This document shows, piece after piece, positions 9,575 to 19,983 of a stretch of DNA of 34,336 bases (position 1 is the stretch's first letter; each line of letters opens with the position of its first letter). Under the pieces are notes generated by a model, which ran no database searches, had not been told where the DNA came from, and saw nothing but the letters and a program-made list of their open reading frames with translations. The stretch is from an uncultured Anderseniella sp. (GTDB lineage: Bacteria > Pseudomonadota > Alphaproteobacteria > Rhizobiales > Aestuariivirgaceae). Position numbers and translations under genes: made by a program. The stretch spans positions 1 through 34,336 of the forward strand of contig CALHUA010000200.1 of the NCBI GenBank assembly GCA_938039915.1, written 5' to 3'.

Positions 9575-10450
9575 TCATTCGGCTGCCACGGCAGGTGTGA
9601 GCTGGCACATGGCGTCGGCGATGTGGCAGGCGAGGCTGTCGATGGCCGCATTGGTCTTGGATGACCGGATCAGGCCGATGTCGAACATGCCCGGCGGCGG
9701 AAAGCCTTCTGTTTCGGTCAGTATGCGCATGCCGGGCCGCAAGCAGATCTCAGGAATGGCGGCAATGGCCAGTCCGGCAAGCACGGCAGAGCTGACCGCC
9801 ACCGAGTTGGAACTGGAATAGGCAAGCCGATAGGGACGCCCGATTACCTCAAGCCCGTCCAGCGCCATCTGCCGCCAGGCACACCCGTATTGCGACAGGG
9901 CCACTGGCAATATCTCGCCGCGATGCACCGAATGGCGTGCCGAGGTCACCCACAAAAGCCGTTCTGAACGGATCACCTGGGCATTGGCGATGTCGCATTC
10001 ACAGGTGATCATGGCCAGATCGAGGTCACCGGATTTCACCATGTCCACCATGGTGCGGCTCGCCTGGCAGTCAACATCCACCTGTACTTTCGGATTGGTG
10101 CGGGCAAAACGCGCCATCACGTCGGGCAGGATGCGGTCCGCATAGTCATCCGGTGTGCCAAAGCGCACATGACCGGTAATTTCCGGCTTGGTGAAGACCG
10201 TCATCGCCTCGTCGTTCAACTGGATCATCCGGCGGGCATAATCCAGCATCATCTGGCCGTCCGAAGTCAGTGAATTGCTCCGCCCGACCCGGGCAATCAG
10301 CGGTTTACCAACCAGTTCCTCCAGGCGTTTGACCTGCATGGAAACAGCCGACTGGGTGCGGCCAACTTCTTCCGCAGTACGGGTGAAATTGCCGGTTTCC
10401 GCCAATACGGCGAAGGTCTTGAGCAGGTCTACATCCAGATTGGGCAGCAT
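9575..10450 (-). CDS. LysR-family transcriptional regulator
   Basis: LDVDLLKTFAVLAETGNFTRTAEEVGRTQSAVSMQVKRLEELVGKPLIARVGRSNSLTSDGQ; full LysR length. Confidence 0.92.
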   Translation of the reverse strand: MLPNLDVDLLKTFAVLAETGNFTRTAEEVGRTQSAVSMQVKRLEELVGKPLIARVGRSNSLTSDGQMMLDYARRMIQLNDEAMTVFTKPEITGHVRFGTPDDYADRILPDVMARFARTNPKVQVDVDCQASRTMVDMVKSGDLDLAMITCECDIANAQVIRSERLLWVTSARHSVHRGEILPVALSQYGCAWRQMALDGLEVIGRPYRLAYSSSNSVAVSSAVLAGLAIAAIPEICLRPGMRILTETEGFPPPGMFDIGLIRSSKTNAAIDSLACHIADAMCQLTPAVAAE

Positions 10451-10461
10451 GTTGGTTATCT

Positions 10462-10476
10462 ATCAATATCGTTGAT
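10462..10476. promoter_or_regulatory. Candidate LysR operator between LysR and DUF1127
   Basis: ATCAA-TATCG-TTGAT inverted repeat, 12 nt upstream of the LysR start codon. Confidence 0.35.
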
Positions 10477-10577
10477 GATAGCCATGAATACTATTCGTTA
10501 GATTGATGGTCAGTCAAGCGGCATATTGTGAGGCAGTCAAATCGACTTCCACCCCCGCCGTGTCCCGGCGGCTTACT

Positions 10578-10606
10578 GCGGAAAACCGGAAAACCCGGTT
10601 TTCCGC
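10578..10606 (+). promoter_or_regulatory. 5' leader hairpin ahead of the DUF1127 gene
   Basis: Perfect 12-bp arms GCGGAAAACCGG (10578-10589) / CCGGTTTTCCGC (10595-10606), loop AAAAC, ending just before the RBS. Confidence 0.7.
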
Positions 10607-10624
10607 CAACAGGAGACTAGTGCC

Positions 10625-10873
10625 ATGACTGATTGCACCATCCAGCAGGTTCGCCCCTCTACATCCGGTTTCTCGTTGCCAAACCTGTTTCGTAACTGGC
10701 GCGCGCGCTCGAAGGTGCGTGCGTTGCATGATCTTGACGACAGAATGCTCGCAGACATCGGTGTCAGGCGCGACGAGGTGATCTGGGCTTCGTACCTGCC
10801 CCTGACCGCGAACGCAGCGCTTGAACTGGAAGAAGCCGCATTTCGTCGTCGCAAGAAGCGCCGCTTCGACTAG
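10625..10873 (+). CDS. DUF1127 small basic protein
   Basis: 82 aa ending NWRARSKVRALHDLDDRMLADIGVRRDEVIWA, the DUF1127 signature. RBS AGGAG at 10611-10615. Divergent from the LysR gene. Confidence 0.88.
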   Translation: MTDCTIQQVRPSTSGFSLPNLFRNWRARSKVRALHDLDDRMLADIGVRRDEVIWASYLPLTANAALELEEAAFRRRKKRRFD

Positions 10874-10884
10874 ATCAGGAGGTC

Positions 10885-10920
10885 AGAACAATATGGGTTG
10901 ACTTGAACCCATATTGTTCT
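10885..10920. terminator. Hairpin between convergent DUF1127 and DUF937 genes; possible bidirectional terminator and member of the palindromic repeat family
   Basis: Perfect 15-bp arms AGAACAATATGGGTT / AACCCATATTGTTCT, 6-nt loop, ~10 nt from both stop codons. Confidence 0.6.
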
Positions 10921-10929
10921 AGCCGGTTG

Positions 10930-11772
10930 TCAGTATCCCAGCCTGCGATTGACTGAGTCCAGCAAGTCATCGGCGGCGTTGCCGGAACCGGTTCGGGTAT
11001 CGCCGCCGATAATGTCGTCCAGGGTGTTTCGGCCCCGGCCGATGGCGTCGTCATTGTAGGAGGACGGGCGCTGGCGTCTGCTGCCGCCACCCATACCGCC
11101 GCCAAGAATATCGCGCAGCAGATCATCAAGGCCACCGCCTGGTGCGGGCGTTCGCTGCTGTGGTTGTGGCGCAGGAGCGCGCTGCCGGCCAGATCCGCCG
11201 CCAAGGATGTCTCCCAGAATATCCTCAAGGCCACCACCTTGACCACTGCGCGGCTGTGGCTTCCGGCCGCCGCCGAGAATGTCACCGATGATATCACCCA
11301 GGCCGCCGCCCTGGCTTCCACCTGTTCCGCCGCGAGGACTGGGTGCAGGCGCGCCACCGGTCATGCGTTTGAAAATGGCTCCCATCACCATGGAGGCTAT
11401 TACCGGCAGCATCTTTTTCAGGATCGCGCTGCCGATGCCGGTGGTGCCGGCTGCATGCATGGCAACTTCACGGCTGACTTCCTTGCGGCCGAACAGGTGG
11501 CCGAGAATGGCATTGCCGTCATTCTTCACTCTGTCGTATTGAACCGCCTTGTCGTCATCCAGATAGCGTTCATGTCCGCCGCCGGACAGCGCCTCGAGCA
11601 ATGAGACCATGCCATCGGGTTCGCGACTGTTGCGGCGCACCCCGGACGTTACCATCGGGGCGAGTTCGGCAACTGCAGCCAGCGTCTGCTCGCGTGACAG
11701 TCCGAACTGGCGACCCAGTACATCCAGCCCCTGGCCGTTATGGGACCGGGCAATCATCTCAACGATATTCAT
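10930..11772 (-). CDS. DUF937-like protein with Gly-rich LxDhhxDhLGGG repeats
   Basis: Helical N-terminus (NIVEMIARSHNGQGLDVLGRQFGLSREQTLAAVAELAPMV), then GGGLGDIIGDILGGG, GGGLEDILGDILGGG, GGGLDDLLRDILGGG. Confidence 0.7.
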   Translation of the reverse strand: MNIVEMIARSHNGQGLDVLGRQFGLSREQTLAAVAELAPMVTSGVRRNSREPDGMVSLLEALSGGGHERYLDDDKAVQYDRVKNDGNAILGHLFGRKEVSREVAMHAAGTTGIGSAILKKMLPVIASMVMGAIFKRMTGGAPAPSPRGGTGGSQGGGLGDIIGDILGGGRKPQPRSGQGGGLEDILGDILGGGSGRQRAPAPQPQQRTPAPGGGLDDLLRDILGGGMGGGSRRQRPSSYNDDAIGRGRNTLDDIIGGDTRTGSGNAADDLLDSVNRRLGY

Positions 11773-11819
11773 GGCACTTACTTTCTTTACAAAGCTCCCT
11801 CAACTGGGAGCCAGTTTAG

Positions 11820-12482
11820 TCATATTGCGCGTTTCAGCAATTCCCCGAATACATCGCCCAGATCAGGCGTCTTCTTGCGGCGCGAGCGGCTGCGCTGCCT
11901 GCGGCGCTTGCGCGAGGTCTTGTAGGACTTCGCATAGGTGGCCCGGTTGCGCCGCCGTCTGCGCTTGGCGGGCACATGGGTAATGCCCTTGATGATGGCC
12001 TTGACGAGTTCGGAAATGAAAGTTGAAGTCACGCCGCCTGTATCTGCTGCCAGATAGGTCTGTTGGCCGCGTTTTACAAGGGCTGCCACACACAAGGTGG
12101 CAGCCAGCGTCATCATCCGTTCCATCTTTTCTTCGGTTATGCCGTGCGGTTTGCGCAGGGTTCGCGCGACAGTGCGCGCCCGCTCCAGCGAGCCGTAAAC
12201 GTGGGTGAGGATCTCCTCGCCTTCCTCAACCGCCTCGCGTGACAGCAGTGCATCCGGATTGGTCAGATAGTCGTCATGTTCGCCGGCCTCGATCACGTCC
12301 AGCAGCAATTCCAGTTCTTCCGGGTCACGCGCCTTGACGGCCATTTTCGAACCGATCTCGCGGACGTGGGTTTTCAGTGCTTTTTCTGCTGCATCAATGC
12401 TGTAATCGCCGGCAAGCGCCAGCGCGCCTGCTGTCTTGCCTTCATTGGCGGCCAAAATTATGTCGATCAATTGATCGCTCAT
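11820..12482 (-). CDS. DUF937-like protein with strongly basic C-terminus
   Basis: MSDQLIDIILAANEGKTAGALALAGDYSIDAAEKALKTHVREIG... start ATG at 12482 overlaps the MATE stop (ATGA). Basic KRRRRRNRATYAKSYKTSRKRRRQRSRSRRKK near the C-terminus. The family is inferred from similarity to its neighbour. Confidence 0.65.
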   Translation of the reverse strand: MSDQLIDIILAANEGKTAGALALAGDYSIDAAEKALKTHVREIGSKMAVKARDPEELELLLDVIEAGEHDDYLTNPDALLSREAVEEGEEILTHVYGSLERARTVARTLRKPHGITEEKMERMMTLAATLCVAALVKRGQQTYLAADTGGVTSTFISELVKAIIKGITHVPAKRRRRRNRATYAKSYKTSRKRRRQRSRSRRKKTPDLGDVFGELLKRAI

Positions 12483-13852
12483 GTGGTGCCTCCTGTAACA
12501 CGGGCCTGCGTGGCCATTGTCCTTACCAGCGCAAATGCAGTTATGGCGGCGGCCAGTCCGAACACGATGTTGACGGCGCCCATTCCGACAAGCACGCCCG
12601 TTGCGCCACCCCATGCTGCACCGAGATGCAACAGCGGAATGGTGCCTATGGTCGCCTTACCCCAGTTGAACCACATTGACCATTGTGGCCTGTCGAGATT
12701 GTTGAATGCGGCCTGCGCTACAAACTGTGCTCCGGCAAATGCCCAGGTTATGGCAATGAATGTGTAGTAGAACGTGATCAGTTCCGCAGCTGCCGGCGTT
12801 GCGCTGAACCAGCCCGGCATGTACCCGGCGACCGCGAGCAGCACGATGCTGACTCCAATTGTGTAAAGGGTCGAAAACACCATGGCATCCTTCAACGTCT
12901 GACTGACCCGATCAAGTTTTCCCGCACCGTAATTCTGCCCGATAATCGGGCCGACGGCACCTGACAGCGAAAAGATGACACCGAACGCTACAGGCACCAA
13001 CCGGTTGACCACCGCAACCGCGGCTACCGCGTCGTTGCCAAAGGTCGCCGTGATGCGGGTCATGTAGGCAATTGCAAATGGGGTGGCCAGTTGGGTGGCA
13101 ATCGCGGGCAGGGCAATTCGCATGATCGGACGCAGGTTTGCCCTTATGGACGAAACCCGAGGCCGCACCAGGAAGCGGTGGTGACGGTGCAAAGCATGCA
13201 ACCCGACTGCAAATGAGAAAAGGTTGGCAAACACCGTGGCGAGCGCGGCGCCTGCGATCCCCATGTCCATCCAGAAAATGAAGATCGGATCCAGCACGGC
13301 ATTGGTGATGGCCGTGACCAGGGTGACATACATGGCGCGCCGGGGGTCGCCGATGGCGCGCAGCACGAAGCTGACAGTAATCGCACCTGCCAACAGCAGG
13401 AAACCGGGAGCAATCACAACCAGGTAATAGCGGGCAAGTTCAAGTGCTTCACCGGATGCGCCTAATAAGGACAGCAGGGGTCGGGCAAAGGCCACAATTG
13501 CCAGGGCAACGACAAGGCCGGTTATAAGGCTGAGGCACAGCGCCGCCGACGCGGTTTCGCGTGCCTGGCTTTCTTCGCCCCGGCCCATGGCTTGCGCGAC
13601 CAGCGCGCCCGCTGCGATTGCCAGACCAAGTCCGACCGACAGGTTCGAGAACACTATGGTGCCGGCAAATCCGATGGCGGCGGTGATTTCGATCTGGTTC
13701 AGCAATGTCAGGAACCACAGATCGGCAAGATCAACCAGGAACATGGCCATCAGGCCGACAGCGCTGGTCGCCGTCATGACCACCACATGGCGCATTGTGG
13801 AGCCGGTGATGAAGCGTGCGCCGATGGGAGGGTCGTTGGAGACTACGCTCAT
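12479..13852 (-). CDS. MATE-family multidrug/toxin efflux transporter
   Basis: 457 aa polytopic protein; repeated MATE-type motifs (GDPRRAMYVTLVTAITNAVLDPIFIFWMDMGIAGAALATVFAN; GPIIGQNYGAGKLDR). Confidence 0.92.
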   Translation of the reverse strand: MSVVSNDPPIGARFITGSTMRHVVVMTATSAVGLMAMFLVDLADLWFLTLLNQIEITAAIGFAGTIVFSNLSVGLGLAIAAGALVAQAMGRGEESQARETASAALCLSLITGLVVALAIVAFARPLLSLLGASGEALELARYYLVVIAPGFLLLAGAITVSFVLRAIGDPRRAMYVTLVTAITNAVLDPIFIFWMDMGIAGAALATVFANLFSFAVGLHALHRHHRFLVRPRVSSIRANLRPIMRIALPAIATQLATPFAIAYMTRITATFGNDAVAAVAVVNRLVPVAFGVIFSLSGAVGPIIGQNYGAGKLDRVSQTLKDAMVFSTLYTIGVSIVLLAVAGYMPGWFSATPAAAELITFYYTFIAITWAFAGAQFVAQAAFNNLDRPQWSMWFNWGKATIGTIPLLHLGAAWGGATGVLVGMGAVNIVFGLAAAITAFALVRTMATQARVTGGTT

Positions 13853-14472
13853 GCACAGCCCAGCTTGATACCAAGGTGTGTCAACCGGTCCTTCAGATCG
13901 TCAACGCTGGTGAACTGAATGCCTGTCATGCCGGTTTTACCCGCGCCGTCGCAGTGGCGCTGTTGATCATCAATGAAGATGCACTGGGCCGGATCACTGC
14001 CGAGCAGCCTTGCAACCTGCTCAAAGATTTTCACATCCGGCTTCTTGGTGCCGAAGTCGCATGAAAAAAACGCCCTGTCATCGAAAAGTTTTGCGGTCTC
14101 GGGTGCAAGCCGGCCAAATACGGCTTTGGCAAGCGGGCCATTATTGGTCAACATCGCCAGCTTGTAGTGTTTGGACAACGCGGTGGCCAGGTCATGCATA
14201 TCGGGCCGGTGCTGCATGGCCGCCGCACGGTTGGCAATCCACTCGTCGCGGCTGAGTTGATATCCAATATGGTCATTGAACGCGCTCAGGTAAGAGGCAT
14301 CGTCCGGATACGTGCCGCTGTCGGCAGCATCCTCAAAGCCGGAACCCCATACCCGATCCAGTATCGTGTCGTCGTCAAGACCGGTGATACGCGATATGCC
14401 GGCCAGTCTGACCGACCGGTCATAAGCCGACAGCACGCCATCAAAATCGAATATGATGGTTGTGAATCTCAC
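13849..14472 (-). CDS. HAD-family hydrolase
   Basis: FDFDGVLSAYD (DxD motif I), LAMLTNNG, KKPDVKIFEQVARLLGSDPAQCIFIDDQQRHCDGAGKTGMTGIQF; 4-nt overlap with the MATE gene. Confidence 0.9.
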   Translation of the reverse strand: MRFTTIIFDFDGVLSAYDRSVRLAGISRITGLDDDTILDRVWGSGFEDAADSGTYPDDASYLSAFNDHIGYQLSRDEWIANRAAAMQHRPDMHDLATALSKHYKLAMLTNNGPLAKAVFGRLAPETAKLFDDRAFFSCDFGTKKPDVKIFEQVARLLGSDPAQCIFIDDQQRHCDGAGKTGMTGIQFTSVDDLKDRLTHLGIKLGCA

Positions 14473-14478
14473 CCTGGT

Positions 14479-15909
14479 CTAGGCCGCCGTACCGCCGACG
14501 GTAATGCGGTCCAGGCGAATGGTTGGCTGGCCGACCCCGACGGGAACGCCCTGGCCATCCTTGCCGCATGTACCAATGCCCGGATCAAGCTGCATGTCAT
14601 TGCCGATCATGGAAATGCGGGTCAGGGCGTCCGGGCCGTTGCCGATCAGGGTTGCTCCCTTGACCGGCGCGCCAATCCGGCCATTTTCGATGCGGTAGGC
14701 CTCGGTGCACGAAAACACGAACTTGCCGCTGGTAATGTCTACCTGACCGCCGCCGAAGGATACTGCGTACAAGCCGGACTTGACCGATGACAGGACGTCT
14801 TCAGGGTTGGCGTCGCCGTTGACCATGACAGTGTTGGTCATGCGGGGCATGGGATGATGGGCATAGGATTGCCGCCGGCCATTGCCGGTCGAGCCTGCGC
14901 CCATCAGCCTGCCGTTCATGCGATCCTGCATGTAGCCGACAAGAATACCGTCCTCTATGAGCGTGGTTTTCTGGGCCGGTGTGCCTTCATCGTCCACCGA
15001 TAATGATCCGCGCCGGTCATGCAGGGTGCCATCATCAACGATGGTGACGCCGGGACTGGCGACGCGCTCGCCCATCAGGCCGGCAAAAGCGGAGGTTTTC
15101 TTGCGGTTGAAATCTCCTTCAAGCCCGTGCCCAATGGCTTCGTGCAGCAGGATGCCGGGCCAGCCGGGACCCATGACAACATCCATTTCTCCGGCCGGGG
15201 CATCTTCTGCATCCAGCGCCACGAGGCTTTGCCGCAGGGCTTCGCGTGCTGCAGTCTGCCAGTCGCCGGTGGCAATGAAGCTGGCGTAGTTGGTGCGCCC
15301 GCCCGCGCCGTAATCGCCGCTGCCGCGCTTGTCTCCCTGACCGGTCACGACCGACACGTTGAAGCGCACCAGCGGCCTGCGGTCGCTGACGGTGTGGCCA
15401 CCGGGACGGATAATGTCCACGGCCTGCCATTCACCTGACAGGGATACCGTGACCTGTCGCACCCGGTCATCCAGGTTGCGGGCAAACGCATCCACTTCCT
15501 GCAGCAGGCGCACCTTGTCTTCAAATGCCATGACCTGCACCGGGTTGTCGTCACTGTACAGGCTCAAATTGGTACGCGGCGGCGCTGCGGACACATCGCC
15601 TGCACCGGACTGGATGCTGCGTACCGTGTCGGCTGCGCGTGCCAGGGCTGCCTGGGATAATTCAGCCGAATGCGCATAAGCGGATGTCTCGCCGCAGACA
15701 GCGCGCAGCCCGAAGCCCTGGTTCACATCAAAGCTGGCGGTTCTGAGCTGTCCGTCATCGAACACCAGGTTTTCGGACTGGCAGTACTCCAGGAACAGTT
15801 CTCCGTCATCGCTGTTGATCAGCGCGTCTTCGGTCAGCCGCAGGGCCGCCTCACGGTCCAGCCCGGTTTCAGCGAAAAAAAGCTCGTCACTGGGAATGCT
15901 GTCAGTCAT
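14479..15909 (-). CDS. tldD: Metalloprotease TldD
   Basis: 476 aa; HEAIGHGLEGDFNRKKTSAFAG (HExxxH) and GMIGNDMQLDPGIGTCGKDGQGVPVGVGQPT-type C-terminus. Confidence 0.92.
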   Translation of the reverse strand: MTDSIPSDELFFAETGLDREAALRLTEDALINSDDGELFLEYCQSENLVFDDGQLRTASFDVNQGFGLRAVCGETSAYAHSAELSQAALARAADTVRSIQSGAGDVSAAPPRTNLSLYSDDNPVQVMAFEDKVRLLQEVDAFARNLDDRVRQVTVSLSGEWQAVDIIRPGGHTVSDRRPLVRFNVSVVTGQGDKRGSGDYGAGGRTNYASFIATGDWQTAAREALRQSLVALDAEDAPAGEMDVVMGPGWPGILLHEAIGHGLEGDFNRKKTSAFAGLMGERVASPGVTIVDDGTLHDRRGSLSVDDEGTPAQKTTLIEDGILVGYMQDRMNGRLMGAGSTGNGRRQSYAHHPMPRMTNTVMVNGDANPEDVLSSVKSGLYAVSFGGGQVDITSGKFVFSCTEAYRIENGRIGAPVKGATLIGNGPDALTRISMIGNDMQLDPGIGTCGKDGQGVPVGVGQPTIRLDRITVGGTAA

Positions 15910-16006
15910 AGCGGGCCGGCCTCCGGATAGGTGTACGAAGTTTCATCGTTAGCGATATCAACCGATGGCGCAACTGCAATGACAGTTGACCCCTGCCGGA
16001 TCAGGT

Positions 16007-16693
16007 TCAGCTGTTGTCGAGCAGGGCCTGGTAGGATGCCGTAAAGCCGTCCAGCGAGATCGGCATCTTGATGGCCGCACCGGGGGCTTCATAGATGATG
16101 AAGTTTGCCGCCTGGCCCGCCTTCATTTTGGCCAGCGTGGCTTTCTGCGCTTCCGCGGTTGCGGTGCACAATCCCGGTGCCCTCCTGGTTTGCGGCAGGC
16201 AGCGGACAAATGGCACCCGGCCAACTGCGGCGCCGTCGATTTCCAGTGCGATACCGGTCGGTAGGAACACCCCGATCGGCGCCATGATCTGCATCATGGT
16301 GGCTGACCTGTCGCCCTGTTTTTGCTGCCGCATGATCAGAGAAAGGGCAATGTTCGGCCGTTTGGTGTCACGGCTGATCTGCACCATGGCGCAGACTTTC
16401 TGTGCCGGGATATCCTTGCCCTGGGCATCCTTGCGGGCCGGACGGCTTTCGCACTGCACTTTCCATTTGCCGTTTTCAGCGATCAGTTCCGGTGCTGGCC
16501 GGTTTGGATTTGCGCCTGCTGGTGCGTTGACCCGTGGTCCAAACTGTTTCGGAGACGGCGGTGGAGTTTGCTGCTGGGCCATGGCCGATGTTGCCATGAC
16601 CGAGACAATACCTGCTGCTGCCAGAGCCGACATGATACCGGCTGTCGCCAGAACTGAAGCCGTGTTGCGAATCACATTGAATTTTTTGGCCAC
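16007..16693 (-). CDS. Invasion-associated locus B (IalB) family protein
   Basis: GTG start at 16693 after AGGGAG; signal peptide ASVLATAGIMSALAAAGIVSVMATSAMAQQ; CAMVQISRDTKRPNIALSLIMRQQK...GIALEIDGAAVGRVPFVRCLP. The longer 416 aa ORF upstream is probably not real. Confidence 0.82.
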   Translation of the reverse strand: MAKKFNVIRNTASVLATAGIMSALAAAGIVSVMATSAMAQQQTPPPSPKQFGPRVNAPAGANPNRPAPELIAENGKWKVQCESRPARKDAQGKDIPAQKVCAMVQISRDTKRPNIALSLIMRQQKQGDRSATMMQIMAPIGVFLPTGIALEIDGAAVGRVPFVRCLPQTRRAPGLCTATAEAQKATLAKMKAGQAANFIIYEAPGAAIKMPISLDGFTASYQALLDNS

Positions 16694-17336
16694 TGGATAT
16701 CTGCTCCCTACACATTGACTGAATTTGAACTGCCGCTCACTCCGATGAATTTCCGTGTATGCCAGAGGCGAAGCCGATTTAGCAAGCCGACTGTGCAAAT
16801 TCATCTTCGAAACACGCTGATTGACTGCTTTTGATGTTTGTTCTGCACTCTTCGTGTGCAATTGAGGCTTTATTGCGATCATTGTTGAGCCACAGCCTGT
16901 TCCAGCCGCCTGGAACCGTTTGACAGGTTTTCCACACTTGCCGGCTTGATTGGGCTCCCGTTCTGGGCCGGTTGACCACAAGGACCGTGTAGCGCAGTCC
17001 TGCAGGCGCAGAAAACCGGTGTTTATCGGGCCGGAGCAGCCCTTAAGCAGTGCTGTAAAACCTGCCCGATGCGTCACATTGCAACCTGCTTCTGGCCCGG
17101 CCGGGTGAGCTGGTTTGGTGCCACTAAAGCCTTCTATTTGGGTGGAAAGGGCTCTAATGATGCGACAACTCCAAACCGTGCAATTTTGACGCGCCACATG
17201 ACAGTTGCAGCCATTGTTCGATTGTGGTTCAACAGACACATGGCAGAAGTGCGGCAATCGTGTCTACGGCCAGGCCTGCACATCTGAATGCAATGCATGG
17301 CGGTTTTCTCCCGTCGGCGAACTTTAAGAGGGCAAT

Positions 17337-18206
17337 ATGCGCAATTTGTTTGCGAGCATGACTGTGCTTGGAGCCAGCCTGTCGGCGGCGCCTGCAGTAG
17401 TCGCGGCAGGTCTTGGCCAGCCGGTAGAATGGCAGATGAACCTGCAGGAATCGGCTTCACCGGTCATGACGTTCATCACCGACTTCCACAATGGATTGAT
17501 CGTTCTGACCACCATAATATGTCTGTTTGTTCTGGGCCTGCTGATTTGGGTTTGCGTCAAGTTCAACGCAAACGCCAATCCGGTCCCGTCACGCACGACC
17601 CACAACACGCTTGTTGAAGTGGTGTGGACAGTGGTTCCGATCCTCATTCTGATCGGCATCGCCATTCCGTCATTCCGGCTTTTGTATTTCCAGCGCGACT
17701 TCCCAGCCGCTGAAATGACCGTCAAGGCGATCGGCAACCAGTGGTTCTGGTCTTACGAATATCCAGAGCATGACGTGTCTTTCGATCAGTATCTGAAAGC
17801 CAAGGATGAGCTCAAGGACGGAGAGCCCTATCTGCTCGCCACAGACACCGAAGTGGTTGTTCCGGTAAACAAGGTTGTGCGTGTCATCGTCACGGCAAAT
17901 GATGTGCTGCATGCTTGGACCATTCCGTCCTTCGGATCAAAGATCGATGCGGTACCGGGCCGCTTGAACGAGACCTGGTTCAAGGCGGAAAAAGAAGGCG
18001 TCTTCTACGGCCAGTGCTCTGAACTGTGCGGAAAAGACCATGCCTACATGCCGATTACGGTGCGTGTGGTGTCTGATGATGAGTATGCCGCCTGGCTTGA
18101 AAAGGCCAAGACCGCCGGCGTCGAACAGGCGCAGGAGCACCTGGCCGGCATTCTGAAGACCAAGGGCAAGCTGGCGCTGGGAGCTTCCGGCGGGTCGGCC
18201 AACTGA
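17337..18206 (+). CDS. coxB: Cytochrome c oxidase subunit II
   Basis: CuA motif YGQCSELCGKDHAYMPITV; GNQWFWSYEYPEHDVSFDQYL; signal peptide. Confidence 0.96.
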   Translation: MRNLFASMTVLGASLSAAPAVVAAGLGQPVEWQMNLQESASPVMTFITDFHNGLIVLTTIICLFVLGLLIWVCVKFNANANPVPSRTTHNTLVEVVWTVVPILILIGIAIPSFRLLYFQRDFPAAEMTVKAIGNQWFWSYEYPEHDVSFDQYLKAKDELKDGEPYLLATDTEVVVPVNKVVRVIVTANDVLHAWTIPSFGSKIDAVPGRLNETWFKAEKEGVFYGQCSELCGKDHAYMPITVRVVSDDEYAAWLEKAKTAGVEQAQEHLAGILKTKGKLALGASGGSAN

Positions 18207-18211
18207 TTTGA

Positions 18212-19897
<1,686 letters not shown>

Positions 19898-19983
19898 GCA
19901 GGAACAACACGTCCGGTCCGCCGCTTTTTTGCTGCGGGCCGGGTTTGCAATCGGCGCAAGCAGCCGGAAATTTTGGGATACAG

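Noticed and set aside
14967-15679. Long plus-strand ORFs antisense to tldD (e.g. 15019-15438, 15359-15679)
   Set aside because: Shadow ORFs in a high-GC gene; no recognisable domains or RBS.
16694-17257. N-terminal extension of the minus-strand 416-aa ORF (16007-17257)
   Set aside because: A good GTG with RBS and signal peptide starts the IalB protein at 16693; the extension has no recognisable domain and atypical composition.
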